A stretch of DNA of 64,000 nucleotides from Streptomyces sp. SAI-127 (GCF_029894425.1 NZ_JARXYJ010000001.1:2976001-3040000), one strand, 5' to 3'; positions 33,339-43,031 are shown, counted from the first letter of the stretch. Made by a program: numbers and translations. Notes: a model not told the origin generated them from the letters alone.

Positions 33339-33992
33339 TCAGATCCGGTAGCCGGAGCCGGGGACGGTGACGATCACTGCGGGTTCGCCCAGCTTGCGGC
33401 GCAGGGTCATGACCGTCACCCGCACCACGTTGGTGAAGGGGTCGGTGTTCTCGTCCCAGGCCTTCTCCAGGAGCTGCTCCGCGGAGACGACGGCGCCCTC
33501 GGAGCGCATCAGCACCTCCAGGACGGCGAACTCCTTGGGGGCGAGCTGGACCTCCTTGCCGTCGCGGAAGACCTCGCGGCGGTTCGGGTCGAGCTTGATC
33601 CCGGCGCGCTCCAGGACCGGCGGCAGCGGCACGCTGGTGCGCCGGCCGAGGGCACGCACGCGTGCCGTCAGCTCGCTGAACGCGAAGGGCTTGGGCAGAT
33701 AGTCGTCGGCGCCGATCTCCAGACCCTCGACACGGTCGCTGACGTCGCCGGACGCCGTGAGCATCAGCACGCGCGTGGGCATGCCGAGTTCGACGATCTT
33801 GCGGCAGACGTCGTCGCCGTGGACCAGGGGGAGGTCGCGGTCGAGGACGACCACGTCGTAGTCGTTGACTCCGATGCGTTCCAGGGCGGCCGCACCGTCG
33901 TACACGACGTCGACGGCCATGGCCTCCCGGCGCAGTCCGGTGGCCACCGCATCGGCGAGCAGTTGCTCGTCCTCGACGACGAGTACGCGCAC
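33339..33992 (-). CDS. cutR: CutR response regulator
   Basis: A 217-residue OmpR-type regulator. The receiver has VVEDEQLLADA, the phospho-acceptor Asp in VVVLDRDLPLVHGDD and Lys in DYLPKPFAFSE. The C-terminal winged helix has LAPKEFAVLEVLMRSEGAVV and VVRVTVMTLRRKLGEP, ending TVPGSGYRI. GTG 33992 is preferred to an upstream in-frame Met because AGGAAGGA lies 8 nt before it and VRVLVVEDE is the receiver start. CutRS is a known Streptomyces pair linked to secretion stress and antibiotic output. Confidence 0.9.
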   Translation of the reverse strand: MRVLVVEDEQLLADAVATGLRREAMAVDVVYDGAAALERIGVNDYDVVVLDRDLPLVHGDDVCRKIVELGMPTRVLMLTASGDVSDRVEGLEIGADDYLPKPFAFSELTARVRALGRRTSVPLPPVLERAGIKLDPNRREVFRDGKEVQLAPKEFAVLEVLMRSEGAVVSAEQLLEKAWDENTDPFTNVVRVTVMTLRRKLGEPAVIVTVPGSGYRI

Positions 33993-34405
33993 GTCGCTTG
34001 TCCTTCCTGTGTCCACCCGCGTAGCGCGTTTCGGGAACGCGCGGGCAGGGGTCCGGGTGAGTGTTGGCCTCCATCCTGCCCTTTTCGGCCATAAGTCGGC
34101 TGTAAGCCGGGTGAGCGGCAGCTGAAAGACGGGTGTGAGAGCGGGAATGCGGGATTTTCTCGCGCGGTTGAGGTTTCCGTCGGAAGGAGCGGGGGGAGGA
34201 CGGCTTTACACCCCGCGATCACGCTCTGCATGTGCCGTACCACCATGCGGCACGACGCGATCCGCTTCCGCAGAGCGGGCGTGGGTGTCCGGCACCGTCG
34301 CCGCCCGGCAGGGCAGCGCTGGGCACCTACAGGAGACGTGATCGCCCCTTCCGAACGGCACACCCCCGTGCCACCGACCCACGACCCAGGACGAGGGGGC
34401 GCAGC
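33993..34405. other. 413-bp intergenic region with a nested hairpin
   Basis: No supported gene. At 34222-34277, CGCTCTGC pairs with GCAGAGCG, and inside it GTGCCG pairs with CGGCAC, giving a possible folded leader or promoter structure. The left part should hold the cutR promoter. Confidence 0.4.
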
Positions 34406-34570
34406 ATGGACGCATTCACCGCAGGACTTCTGCAGCGCATAAGGGCGACCGAGACCGATCTGACACGGGCTCGCAACGAGGGCGACGACTTCCTCGTCGA
34501 GGTGGAGCAGGGAGAGCTCGACGACCTGCGCCGCCTCGCCGCCGAACACGGTGTGGAGGTCAGCGCCTAG
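34406..34570 (+). CDS. 54-residue conserved-type small protein
   Basis: ATG 34406 follows ACGAGGGGGCGCAGC, a good ribosome site. The protein (MDAFTAGLLQRIRATETDLT, then RARNEGDDFLVEVEQGELDD) is a charged amphipathic helix pair, likely a short coiled coil, with regular high-GC codon use. A bidirectional terminator follows at 34595-34633. Function is unknown. Confidence 0.7.
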   Translation: MDAFTAGLLQRIRATETDLTRARNEGDDFLVEVEQGELDDLRRLAAEHGVEVSA

Positions 34571-34594
34571 CGTCTGATCGGCTTCGCGGCACGA

Positions 34595-34633
34595 CGGCGG
34601 ACCCCCGGCGAATCCAGCGCCGGGGGTCCGCCG
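34595..34633. terminator. Bidirectional hairpin terminator
   Basis: CGGCGGACCCCCGGCG and CGCCGGGGGTCCGCCG form a perfect 16-bp stem with a 7-nt loop between the convergent small gene and inositol monophosphatase gene. Confidence 0.85.
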
Positions 34634-34681
34634 CGTCGGGGTCCGGACGCGTTCACCTCGTGTTGGTCCGGAGTCGGTCCG

Positions 34682-35497
34682 TCAGTCGTGCCAGGCGCCG
34701 AAGCCCTCCAGGAGCTCCTGGAGGGGCTCGAAGACCCCGGGGGTGCCGGCGACGGTGAGGCCGGGGTTCGGGCGTTCTCCGGGGCGGCCGCCGGTCAGGG
34801 CGCCCGCTTCCCGGGCGACGAGGTCGCCCGCCCCGTAGTCCCAGGCGTTCAGACCCCGCTCGTAGTAGCCGTCCAGGCGGCCTGCGGCCAGGTCGCACAG
34901 GTCGACCGCCGCCGAGCCGCCGCGGCGGATGTCGCGGAGCAAGGGGATCAGCTTCTGGGCCACCTCGGCCTGGTGGGTGCGGACCTCGGTGACGTAGTTG
35001 AAGCCCGTCGACACCAGGGCCTGGTCCAGGGGCGGCGCCGGGCGGCACGTCAGCCTGCGCTCGCCCTCCCACGCGCCCGTGGCCCAGGCGCCCTCGCCCC
35101 GGACCGCGTGGTACGTCTCGCCGCGCATCGGCGCCGCGACCACTCCCACGACGGTCTCGCCGCCCTGCTCGGCCGCGATGGAGACGGACCAGGTCGGCAG
35201 CCCGTAGAGGTAGTTGACCGTACCGTCGAGGGGGTCGATCACCCAGCGGATACCGCTCGTGCCCTCGGTGGAGGCGCCCTCCTCGCCGAGGAAGCCGTCG
35301 TCCGGGCGGTGCTCGGAGATCAGGTCCGTGATCAGCTTCTCCGCCGCGATGTCCATCTCCGTCACCACGTCGATGGGGCTGGACTTGGTCCTGGCGACCG
35401 CGAGGTCGGCCGGACGGCCGTCCCGCAGCAGGGCGCCGGCGCGACGGGCCGCCTCCTGGGCGAGCCGAAGCAGTTCCGCGTGCAGGGGGTCGGTCAC
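34682..35497 (-). CDS. Inositol monophosphatase family protein
   Basis: A 271-residue magnesium-dependent phosphatase of the IMPase/FBPase-like family, hydrolysing inositol-1-phosphate or a related sugar phosphate. Metal-binding motifs are visible: GEEG (in DDGFLGEEGAS), WVIDPLDGTVNYLYGLP and WDYGAGDLVAREAGA. A GTG at 35509 overlaps the upstream stop, but GTG 35497 has GAGGAG 5 nt before it and is chosen. The gene follows cpfC closely on the same strand. Specificity for inositol, histidinol or 3'-phosphoadenosine phosphates cannot be decided by eye. Confidence 0.9.
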   Translation of the reverse strand: MTDPLHAELLRLAQEAARRAGALLRDGRPADLAVARTKSSPIDVVTEMDIAAEKLITDLISEHRPDDGFLGEEGASTEGTSGIRWVIDPLDGTVNYLYGLPTWSVSIAAEQGGETVVGVVAAPMRGETYHAVRGEGAWATGAWEGERRLTCRPAPPLDQALVSTGFNYVTEVRTHQAEVAQKLIPLLRDIRRGGSAAVDLCDLAAGRLDGYYERGLNAWDYGAGDLVAREAGALTGGRPGERPNPGLTVAGTPGVFEPLQELLEGFGAWHD

Positions 35498-35505
35498 GTG
35501 GCTCC

Positions 35506-36633
35506 TCACGCGTACGGGCTGTCGACGCCCGCGGCTGCGGGCTTGGCGGCACGGGCCGGGCAGCAGCCGACCGGGCAGACGTTGTGGTCGGCCCCGAGTG
35601 CGCCGAGGGCGCAGGGCGTGACCTCCTGCCCGCGCTCCACCCCGGCCCGCTCAAGGACCAGGTCGCGGATCGCGGCGGCGAACCGCGGGTCGTCGCCGAC
35701 GGTCGCCGAGCGGCGCATCGGCAGGCCCAGCTCCTCGGCCTTGGCCTTCGCCTCCGTGTCGAGGTCGTAGAGGACCTCCATGTGGTCGGAGACGAAGCCG
35801 ATGGGGGCGATCACCACGGCCGGGACGCCGGATCCGTGGCGCTCCTCCAGGTGGTCGCAGATGTCGGGCTCCAGCCACGGGATGTGCGGGGCGCCGGAGC
35901 GCGACTGGTAGACGAGCTGCCAGGGGTGGTCGACGCCGGTGCGCTCACGGACGGCGTCCGCGATCAGCCGGGCGACCTCCAGGTGCTGCGCGACGTACGC
36001 GCCGCCCTCGCCATGGCCCTCGACCGGACCGGAGGTGTCCGCCGACGCGTTCGGGATCGAGTGGGTCGAGAAGGCGACGTGGGCGCCGTCGCGGACGCCC
36101 TCGGGGAGCTCGGCGAGGGACTCGATCACCCCGTCGACCATGGGTTCCACGAAACCCGGGTGGTTGAAGTAGTGCCGCAGCTTGTCGATCCTCGGCAGCT
36201 CCAGGCCCTCGGCCTGAAGGACCGCCAGCGCCTCGGCGAGGTTCTCGCGGTACTGGCGGCAGCCCGAGTAGGAGGCATAGGCACTGGTGGCGAGGACCAG
36301 GATGCGGCGGTGGCCGTCGGCGATCATCTCGCGCAGGGTGTCGGTGAGGTAGGGCGCCCAGTTGCGGTTGCCCCAGTAGATCGGCAGGCCCAGGCCGTGG
36401 TCCGCGAAGTCCTTGCGCAGGGCGTCCAGCAGGGCGCGGTTCTGGTCGTTGATGGGGCTGACCCCGCCGAACAGGAAGTAGTGCCGGCCGACTCCCTTCA
36501 GGCGTTCCTTGGGGATGCCGCGCCCGCGCGTCACGTTCTCCAGGAACGGGACCACGTCGTCGGGGCCCTCGGGGCCTCCGAACGAGAGCAGGAGCAGGGC
36601 GTCGTAGGGGGTGGCATCGAGCGCGTCTCGCAT
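35506..36633 (-). CDS. cpfC: Coproporphyrin ferrochelatase CpfC (HemH family, [2Fe-2S])
   Basis: A 375-residue ferrochelatase inserting Fe2+ into coproporphyrin III in the coproporphyrin-dependent heme pathway of actinobacteria. Typical features are [20 protein letters not shown], the catalytic His in [14 protein letters not shown], the [16 protein letters not shown] loop and [16 protein letters not shown]. The C-terminal cysteines ([18 protein letters not shown]) are the [2Fe-2S] ligands of the actinobacterial subtype. The gene is cotranscribed with the inositol monophosphatase gene and is divergent from an MFS transporter. Confidence 0.95.
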   Translation of the reverse strand: MRDALDATPYDALLLLSFGGPEGPDDVVPFLENVTRGRGIPKERLKGVGRHYFLFGGVSPINDQNRALLDALRKDFADHGLGLPIYWGNRNWAPYLTDTLREMIADGHRRILVLATSAYASYSGCRQYRENLAEALAVLQAEGLELPRIDKLRHYFNHPGFVEPMVDGVIESLAELPEGVRDGAHVAFSTHSIPNASADTSGPVEGHGEGGAYVAQHLEVARLIADAVRERTGVDHPWQLVYQSRSGAPHIPWLEPDICDHLEERHGSGVPAVVIAPIGFVSDHMEVLYDLDTEAKAKAEELGLPMRRSATVGDDPRFAAAIRDLVLERAGVERGQEVTPCALGALGADHNVCPVGCCPARAAKPAAAGVDSPYA

Positions 36634-36800
36634 GGGTCGATCCTGTCATCCGGTGCTGACAGCCGGGAAACGGCGGGGTGACCACCCGGGTTCCCGGCCG
36701 ACCGGGTGCGTTAGGGTCGCCTCACTCGTAAGCTGTATGAGGCGCATTCGCGCCTTACCACTGCCCGAGCCGCTGCTCACCGGCCGACCGGAGAACCCCT

Positions 36801-38039
36801 GTGCCCAGCCCCTACCGCGCCCTGTTCGGCGCCCCCGGCTCCAAGGGTTTCGCCGCCGCGGGCTTCGTCGGCCGGATGCCGCTGTCGATGATGGGCATCG
36901 GCGTGGTCACGATGATCTCCCAGCTCACCGGCAGGTACGGCCTCGCGGGCACCCTGTCGGCCACCATCGCGCTGGCCGCCGCGGCGATCGGCCCGCAGGT
37001 CTCCCGGCTGGTGGACCTGCACGGCCAGCGGCGGGTGCTGCGCCCGGCGACGCTCGTCGCGCTGGTGGCGTCCGCCGGGATGCTGCTCGCCGCGCACTTC
37101 CGCTGGCCGGACTGGGTGCTGTTCGTGTGCGCCGTCGGCATCGGCTCGGTGCCGAGTCTCGGCGCGATGATCCGCGCACGGTGGGCGGCCCTGTACCGCG
37201 GCACCCCGCAGCTGCACACCGCGTACTCCTTCGAGTCCGTCGTCGACGAGGTCTGCTTCATCTTCGGGCCGATCATCTCCATCGGGCTGTCCACGGCCTG
37301 GTTCCCGGAGGCGGGTCCGCTGCTCGCCGCCTGCTTCCTGGCGGTCGGCGTCTTCTGGCTGACCGCGCAGCGGGCCACCGAACCGGCCCCGCACCCGCGC
37401 GAGCACGACGGCGGCCGCACGGCACTGCGTGCACCGGGCCTGCAGGTCCTGGTGGCCACCTTCGTGGCGACCGGGGCGATCTTCGGGGCGGTGGACGTGG
37501 TCACCGTGGCCTTCGCCGACGAGCAGGGCCACAAGGGGGCCGCGAGCCTCGTGCTCGCCCTCTACGCGGCGGGGTCCTGCCTCGCGGGCCTCGTGTTCGG
37601 GCTGCTGCACTTCGGGGGACGGCCCGAACCTCGCTGGCTGCTGGGCATATGCGCCATGGCCGTGAGTATGATCCCCCTCCTACTGGTCGGAAACTTGCCG
37701 TTTCTGGCCGTGGCGCTGTTCGTTTCGGGCCTGTCCATCGCTCCCACGATGATCACGACGATGTCCCTGATCGAGCAGCACGTACCACGCGCGCAACTGA
37801 CCGAGGGGATGACCTGGATCAGTACCGGGCTCGCGGTGGGGGTCGCGCTCGGCTCCTCCGTGGCCGGCTGGGTGATCGACGCGGCCGGTGCGCGCGCCGG
37901 GTACGGGGTTCCGGCGGTGTCCGGGGCCGTCGCGGTCGCGGTCGGTTTCCTGGGGTACCGCCGGCTCAGCAGGCCGGCTCCACGTCGGGGAGGCAGCGTT
38001 GAGCACGGCAGCGAGCGCGAAGAACGGCACGTGGCGTAA
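36801..38039 (+). CDS. MFS transporter
   Basis: A 412-residue major facilitator protein with about 12 membrane helices. The loop 2-3 motif is present in modified form (LVDLHGQRRVLRPATL), and the second half has a related loop around FGGRPEPRWLLG. Helix 5 (SFESVVDEVCFIFGPIISIG) and helix 11 (MTWISTGLAVGVALGSSVAG) are typical of the drug/sugar exporter branch. GTG 36801 has GGAGA 6 nt before it. The 3' end overlaps the lactone oxidase gene by 41 nt. The substrate is unknown. Confidence 0.9.
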   Translation: MPSPYRALFGAPGSKGFAAAGFVGRMPLSMMGIGVVTMISQLTGRYGLAGTLSATIALAAAAIGPQVSRLVDLHGQRRVLRPATLVALVASAGMLLAAHFRWPDWVLFVCAVGIGSVPSLGAMIRARWAALYRGTPQLHTAYSFESVVDEVCFIFGPIISIGLSTAWFPEAGPLLAACFLAVGVFWLTAQRATEPAPHPREHDGGRTALRAPGLQVLVATFVATGAIFGAVDVVTVAFADEQGHKGAASLVLALYAAGSCLAGLVFGLLHFGGRPEPRWLLGICAMAVSMIPLLLVGNLPFLAVALFVSGLSIAPTMITTMSLIEQHVPRAQLTEGMTWISTGLAVGVALGSSVAGWVIDAAGARAGYGVPAVSGAVAVAVGFLGYRRLSRPAPRRGGSVEHGSEREERHVA

Positions 38040-39318
38040 CTGGGGCGGCAATGTGGCCGCGCGTCCCGCCCGGGAGGTCACGCCCGCCTCGGTCGACGAG
38101 CTGGCGGCTGCCGTGCGGAAGGCCGCCGAGGACGGTCTCAAGGTGAAGGCGGTCGGCACCGGGCACTCCTTCACGTCGATAGCCGCGACCGACGGTGTGT
38201 TGATCCGCCCTCAACTGTTGACCGGCATCCGCAACATTGACCGGGGCGCCATGACCGTCACGGTGGAGGCGGGTACGCCGCTCAAGAGGCTCAACATGGC
38301 TCTCGCGCGCGAGGGCCTGTCGCTGACCAACATGGGCGACATCATGGAGCAGACGGTCTCCGGGGCCACCAGCACCGGCACGCACGGCACGGGCCGCGAG
38401 TCGGGCTCGATAGCCGCCCAGATCAGGGGACTTGAGCTGGTCACGGCCGATGGTTCGGTCCTCAGCTGCTCCGAGAAGGAGAATCCCGAGGTCTTCGCGG
38501 CCGCCCGGATCGGCCTGGGCGCGCTCGGCATCGTCACCGCGATCACGTTCGCCGTCGAGCCCATTTTCCTGCTCACGGCCCGCGAGGAGCCCATGAGCTT
38601 CGACAAGGTCACCAGCGCCTTCGACGAACTCTGGGCCGAGAACGAGCATTTCGAGTTCTACTGGTTCCCGCACACCGGCAGCACCAACACCAAGCGCAAC
38701 AACCGCAGCGCGGGGCCCGAGAAGCCGGTGCCGCAGCTCCAGGGCTGGATCGAGGACGAGTTCCTCTCCAACGGTGTGTTCCAGGTGGCCCAGTGGGTCG
38801 GCCGCGCGGTGCCGGGCACGATCCCCTCGATCGCACGGATCTCCAGCAAGGCGCTGTCCGCGCGGACCTACACCGACATCCCGTACAAGGTCTTCACATC
38901 GCCCCGCCGGGTGCGGTTCGTGGAGATGGAGTACGCCGTCCCGCGCGAGGCCGTCGTCGAAACGCTGCGCGAACTGAGGACGATGATCGAGCGCTCCGGA
39001 CTGAAGGTCAGCTTCCCCGTGGAGGTGCGCACCGCGCCCGCCGACGACATCACGCTGTCCACCGCCTCGGGCCGGGACAGCGCGTACATCGCGGTCCACA
39101 TGGTCAAGGGGACGCCGTACCAGGCGTACTTCACGACCGCCGAGCGGATCTTCACGGCGCACGAGGGGCGCCCGCACTGGGGCAAGGTGCACACGCGCGA
39201 CGCGGAGTACTTCGCCGGGGTCTACCCGCGCTTCGGCGAGTTCACCGCGCTGCGGGACCGGCTCGACCCCGAACGGCGCTTTCAGAACGACTACCTGCGG
39301 CGGGTGTTGGGGCCGTAG
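37999..39318 (+). CDS. D-arabinono-1,4-lactone oxidase family FAD oxidoreductase
   Basis: A 439-residue VAO-type flavoprotein. The N-terminal FAD_binding_4 domain has VKAVGTGHSFTSIAATDGVL, NMGDIMEQTVSGATSTGTHG and TGRES. The C-terminal ALO domain has FEFYWFPHTGSTNTKRNN, and HWGKVHTRDAEYFAGVYPRF is its signature. It oxidises a sugar lactone or polyol and passes electrons to oxygen or another acceptor. TTG 37999 is the start, with GGGGAGG 6 nt upstream and the family N-terminus NGTWRNWGGN close behind. It overlaps the MFS gene by 41 nt, so expression is coupled. Confidence 0.9.
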   Translation: MSTAASAKNGTWRNWGGNVAARPAREVTPASVDELAAAVRKAAEDGLKVKAVGTGHSFTSIAATDGVLIRPQLLTGIRNIDRGAMTVTVEAGTPLKRLNMALAREGLSLTNMGDIMEQTVSGATSTGTHGTGRESGSIAAQIRGLELVTADGSVLSCSEKENPEVFAAARIGLGALGIVTAITFAVEPIFLLTAREEPMSFDKVTSAFDELWAENEHFEFYWFPHTGSTNTKRNNRSAGPEKPVPQLQGWIEDEFLSNGVFQVAQWVGRAVPGTIPSIARISSKALSARTYTDIPYKVFTSPRRVRFVEMEYAVPREAVVETLRELRTMIERSGLKVSFPVEVRTAPADDITLSTASGRDSAYIAVHMVKGTPYQAYFTTAERIFTAHEGRPHWGKVHTRDAEYFAGVYPRFGEFTALRDRLDPERRFQNDYLRRVLGP

Positions 39319-39749
39319 CGGGACGATCGACGTACGTACGCGGGATGCCAATAGTTCCGTTTCTGGCGATTCCGTGAAGTACGCCACGTGCAAGATCCCG
39401 AAAACCGCTCAACGGACGGCCGGGCGCCGTTTCTTGAACGAAGTTGAGTGGCGCGCCAATCCACGCAGGTGGCCCAAATGGAGTACTGTTGCGAGCCCTG
39501 GGTACGGTCTCCCGCCAGGGCGTCCGTGAATCTCAAAGGGCGCCGGGAGGGGGCTAGTTGCACAGGGTGACGGAGTTGGTCACTCAGCGTTGCGAATAAG
39601 TAACCGTGCCATAACGGCGATACAGGGCCTGTGCCCGACACGCCGGGCAACTCGGCAAGGTTGTGGCAGGCTGCACCCGGGCAGGTCACACTCGACTAGC
39701 GGAAGCAGCGACGCACGTGACGTCGGCAGGCACCACCCGGGAGGTCCCC
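39319..39749. other. 431-bp sepH promoter region
   Basis: No gene seen. It must hold the sepH promoter and probably the end of the oxidase transcript. A ribosome site (GGGAGGT) ends it. No clear dyad operator was found. Confidence 0.4.
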
Positions 39750-40778
39750 ATGCCCGAACTGCGTGTCGTGGCCGTCTCGAATGACGGCACACGGCTGGTG
39801 CTGAAGGCTGCCGACTCAACGGAGTACACGCTTCCGATCGACGAGCGGCTGCGCGCAGCGGTGCGCGGCGACCGTCCGCGACTCGGTCAGATCGAGATCG
39901 AGGTCGAAAGCCATCTCCGTCCCCGCGACATCCAGGCGCGTATACGCGCCGGTGCCACCGCGGAAGAGGTAGCCCAGCTCGCAGGTATCCCCGTAGACCG
40001 TGTACGGCGCTTCGAGGGCCCTGTGCTCGCTGAGCGCGCCTTCATGGCCGAACGAGCCCGCAAGACTCCGGTCCGCCGGCCCGGCGAGAACGCCGGACCG
40101 CAGCTCGGCGAGGCCGTCCAGGAGCGGCTGTTGCTGCGCGGCGCCGAGAAGGACACCGTCCAGTGGGACTCGTGGCGCCGTGACGACGGCACCTGGGAGG
40201 TTCTGCTGGTCTACTGCGTCGCGGGCGAACCCCACTCGGCGAGCTGGACCTACGACCCGCCCCGGCGGCTCGTCCAGGCCGTCGACGAGGAGGCGCGCTC
40301 GCTGATCGGCGAGTCCGAGGACCTCGGCGCGCCGGAGCCCAGCTTTCCGTTCGTGCCGCGTATCGCACGGCTGCCGCGCGACCGTCCGCTGGACCGCGCC
40401 CTGGACCGGCCGAGCCTGCCCCCGGCCGAGCCCGTCGAGGAGGCCGTCGCTGAACGGGACTCGCTGACCAGCCTGTTGGAGGCGGTACCGAGCTTCCGGG
40501 GCGACATGGTCGTACCGGAGCGGCCGTCCGAGCCGGCGACCGCCGAGGAAACGCCCGATCCGGAGCCCGAGGTGGAGGAGCCGCCGGCTCCCGCGGCCTC
40601 GGCCGGTTCCGCCTACGCGGACGTCCTCATGCCGCGTTCGGTGGCCAGCCACCGCGACCGCCTCATCGGCGCGACCGACCGCCAGGCCGAGGCGGACGGC
40701 GTCCGTCCGGGCCGTAGAGCGGCGGTTCCGAGCTGGGACGAGATCGTGTTCGGGACGCGGCGGAAGAAGCAGGAGTAG
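39750..40778 (+). CDS. sepH: SepH cell division protein
   Basis: A 342-residue FtsZ-interacting protein that helps assemble division septa in actinobacteria. The conserved N-terminal DUF3071 domain (PELRVVAVSNDGTRLVLKAA, LRAAVRGDRPRLGQIEIEVE) contains a helix-turn-helix-like stretch (RAGATAEEVAQLAGIPVDRV). The C-terminal half is acidic and proline-rich and ends in the conserved VPSWDEIVFGTRRKK tail. ATG 39750 has GGGAGGT upstream. A terminator follows at 40796-40822. Confidence 0.95.
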   Translation: MPELRVVAVSNDGTRLVLKAADSTEYTLPIDERLRAAVRGDRPRLGQIEIEVESHLRPRDIQARIRAGATAEEVAQLAGIPVDRVRRFEGPVLAERAFMAERARKTPVRRPGENAGPQLGEAVQERLLLRGAEKDTVQWDSWRRDDGTWEVLLVYCVAGEPHSASWTYDPPRRLVQAVDEEARSLIGESEDLGAPEPSFPFVPRIARLPRDRPLDRALDRPSLPPAEPVEEAVAERDSLTSLLEAVPSFRGDMVVPERPSEPATAEETPDPEPEVEEPPAPAASAGSAYADVLMPRSVASHRDRLIGATDRQAEADGVRPGRRAAVPSWDEIVFGTRRKKQE

Positions 40779-40795
40779 TCGGTCGTACGAGGAAG

Positions 40796-40822
40796 AGGGC
40801 CGCGCTCACCGGGTGCGGCCCT
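40796..40822 (+). terminator. Terminator after sepH
   Basis: AGGGCCGC pairs with GCGGCCCT around an 11-nt loop, followed by TTCTC, 17 bp beyond the sepH stop. Confidence 0.75.
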
Positions 40823-40847
40823 TTCTCGCGGTCCGGACAGGGGCGGG

Positions 40848-41705
40848 CTACCGGGGATCCGGTCCCACGGCGACCGGGCGCTCCGGGTCCGAGGACCACT
40901 CCGACCAGGAACCGACGTACAGCGCCGCCGGGATGCCCGCGACCGCCAGGGCCAGGACCTCGTGGGCGCCGGAGACGCCGGAGCCGCAGTAGACGCCGAC
41001 CTCGGTGTCGTCGCCGGCACCGAGGGCCTTGAAGCGGGCGTTCAGCTCCTCCGCGGGCAGGAAGCGGCCGTCCGGGCCGACGTTGTCCGTGGTGGGCGCG
41101 GACCGGGCGCCGGGGATGTGGCCGCCGACGCGGTCGATCGGCTCCACCTCACCGCGGTACCGCTCCCCCGCGCGCGCGTCCAGCAGCACCCCCGCGCGGG
41201 CCAGCGCAGCGGCCGCGTCGGCGTCGAGGAGACCGGCCGCCGCGGGCACCGGCTCGAAGTCGCCCTCGGCAAGTGCCGGACCCGGCACGGAGGACTGCAG
41301 CGACCCCTGCCAGGACGGCAACCCGCCGTCGAGGACTCGCACGTCCGGGTGACCCGTCCAGCGCAGCAGCCACCACGCGCGGGCGGCCGCCCAGCCCTGT
41401 CCGCCGTCGTACACGACCACCGGCCTGCCCGAGGAGACACCCGCCCGGCGCATCGCGGCGCCGAACTCGACGAGGTCGGGCAGCGGGTGCCGCCCGCCGG
41501 TGCCGGCCGGGCCGGCCAACTCCCGGTCCAGGTCAACGTAGACCGCGCCCGGGATGTGCCCGGCCGCGTACTCGGCCCGGCCGTCGAAGGGCGGCTCACC
41601 GGCCGCCTTGGCCACGCTCAGCTGCCAGCGGACATCGAGCAGGACGGGCGGGTTCGGGCCGGCCAGGCCGCTCGCGAGTTCGGATGCGGAGATGATGGCG
41701 TTCAT
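40848..41705 (-). CDS. Thiosulfate/3-mercaptopyruvate sulfurtransferase
   Basis: A 285-residue two-domain rhodanese. The N-terminal domain (PPVLLDVRWQL, GRPVVVYDGGQGWAAARAWW) lacks the active Cys, as usual. The C-terminal domain carries CGSGV in VGVYCGSGVSGAHEVLALAV, the six-residue loop of 3-mercaptopyruvate or thiosulfate sulfurtransferases. The WLLRWTGHPDVRVLDGG motif joins the domains. ATG 41705 is used because MNAIISASELA is the typical N-terminus, while an upstream in-frame Met adds unlike residues. Confidence 0.92.
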   Translation of the reverse strand: MNAIISASELASGLAGPNPPVLLDVRWQLSVAKAAGEPPFDGRAEYAAGHIPGAVYVDLDRELAGPAGTGGRHPLPDLVEFGAAMRRAGVSSGRPVVVYDGGQGWAAARAWWLLRWTGHPDVRVLDGGLPSWQGSLQSSVPGPALAEGDFEPVPAAAGLLDADAAAALARAGVLLDARAGERYRGEVEPIDRVGGHIPGARSAPTTDNVGPDGRFLPAEELNARFKALGAGDDTEVGVYCGSGVSGAHEVLALAVAGIPAALYVGSWSEWSSDPERPVAVGPDPR

Positions 41706-42002
41706 GGCCACCATCCTTGCGCACGGGGTGGCCGCGTCGTCCATGTCCGGCTACTGTGCTCCGCCGGACAGGCCCGATCACGAGGCGTACGGGACCGGGC
41801 ACATGCTGTACAGCCGATCGACACCCGTCGGCCATCGCGTGGCAACGGTCAGGCAGCCGCGCGGCAGGCACCCTCCTGGGACAGGAGGCCTCGCGGCGGC
41901 GTGCCCGGAGCGCGCGGCACCGCGGGTGGTGCGAGCATCGGCACGGAGGTCCGGACCGCGGACACGACACGGCCACCGCGAGGGGCCGAGGAGAGAGTGA
42001 CG

Positions 42003-42794
42003 ATGACCGAGGCAAGGGGGTCGGCCGCCCCGCCCGCTCGGCACACGCCCGGTACGCCCTGCTGGGTGAGTCTGATGGTGCACGGGATGGCCGCGACGCA
42101 GGAGTTCTACGGATCGCTGTTCGGCTGGGAGTTCGTGCCGGGCCCGCAGCAGCTCGGGCCCTATGTCCGGGCCCTCCTGGACGGCCAGGAGGTCGCCGGG
42201 ATCGGCCAGCTGCCGCCCGACCGCCAGCTTCCGGTGGCCTGGACGCCCTACCTCGCCTCGGACGACATCGACCTGAGCGCCGAAACGGTACGCCTGTGCG
42301 GCGGCACGGTGGGAGTGGGACCGCTGGACGCCGGGGACGCCGGACGGCTGGTGATCGGCTCCGACCCTTCCGGCGCCGTCTTCGGGGTGTGGCAGGCGGC
42401 GGCGCACCTCGGCACGTCCGTCGCGGGCGTACCGGGCACTCCCGCCTGGCACGAGCTGCTCACCTTCGAGACGGTGGGCGTCGCCAAGTTCTACGAGACG
42501 GTCTTCGGCTACGAGGAGGAGCCGGTGGTCTCCGCCGGCTTCGACTACGTCACCCTCCACGCCGGCGGCCGTCCGGTCGCCGGCCTGCACGGCGTCGGTC
42601 ACACCCTTCCCCGCGACCGGGGGCCGCACTGGATGACCTACTTCGAGGTGGCAGACGCGACCGCTTCCACCCGCCTCCTCACCGACCTGGGCGGCCACGT
42701 CCTGCGCCCCCCGCACGACAGCCCGCACGGCCGTGTGGCCACGGTGGCGGACCCGGAGGGGGCGCGGTTCGCGCTGATCGAGAACCCGCGCTGA
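42003..42794 (+). CDS. VOC family protein (two glyoxalase-like modules)
   Basis: A 263-residue protein of two tandem VOC (vicinal oxygen chelate) repeats. The first is CWVSLMVHGMAATQEFYGSL (about 19-38) and the second AWHELLTFETVGVAKFYETV (about 145-164), ending GRVATVADPEGARFALIE. Such proteins bind a metal and act as dioxygenases, isomerases or resistance proteins, or as hydroxylase-like factors. GAGGAGA lies about 10 nt before the ATG at 42003, and a GTG 6 nt earlier is possible. The substrate is unknown. Confidence 0.88.
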   Translation: MTEARGSAAPPARHTPGTPCWVSLMVHGMAATQEFYGSLFGWEFVPGPQQLGPYVRALLDGQEVAGIGQLPPDRQLPVAWTPYLASDDIDLSAETVRLCGGTVGVGPLDAGDAGRLVIGSDPSGAVFGVWQAAAHLGTSVAGVPGTPAWHELLTFETVGVAKFYETVFGYEEEPVVSAGFDYVTLHAGGRPVAGLHGVGHTLPRDRGPHWMTYFEVADATASTRLLTDLGGHVLRPPHDSPHGRVATVADPEGARFALIENPR

Positions 42795-43031
42795 GACCTC
42801 TCGGGCGGGCCGTGTGCCGGCGGCGCCGCACTTGCCCCGGCGAGGGCACCGCCCTCGCATGACGAGGGCAGAGCACGCCGAGCGGGTGGCGGAGCACCAC
42901 GGCGGACGGGTCGTCCCGCACGAGGAGTTGCCGGCGGAGGGGCGTCCGCGCGGCTGTGGAATCACGGCACCGAGGACCGGTGCCGTCGGCAGGGACCCCG
43001 ACCTGCGCAGACCGGCCCCGAGGACGTCAGG

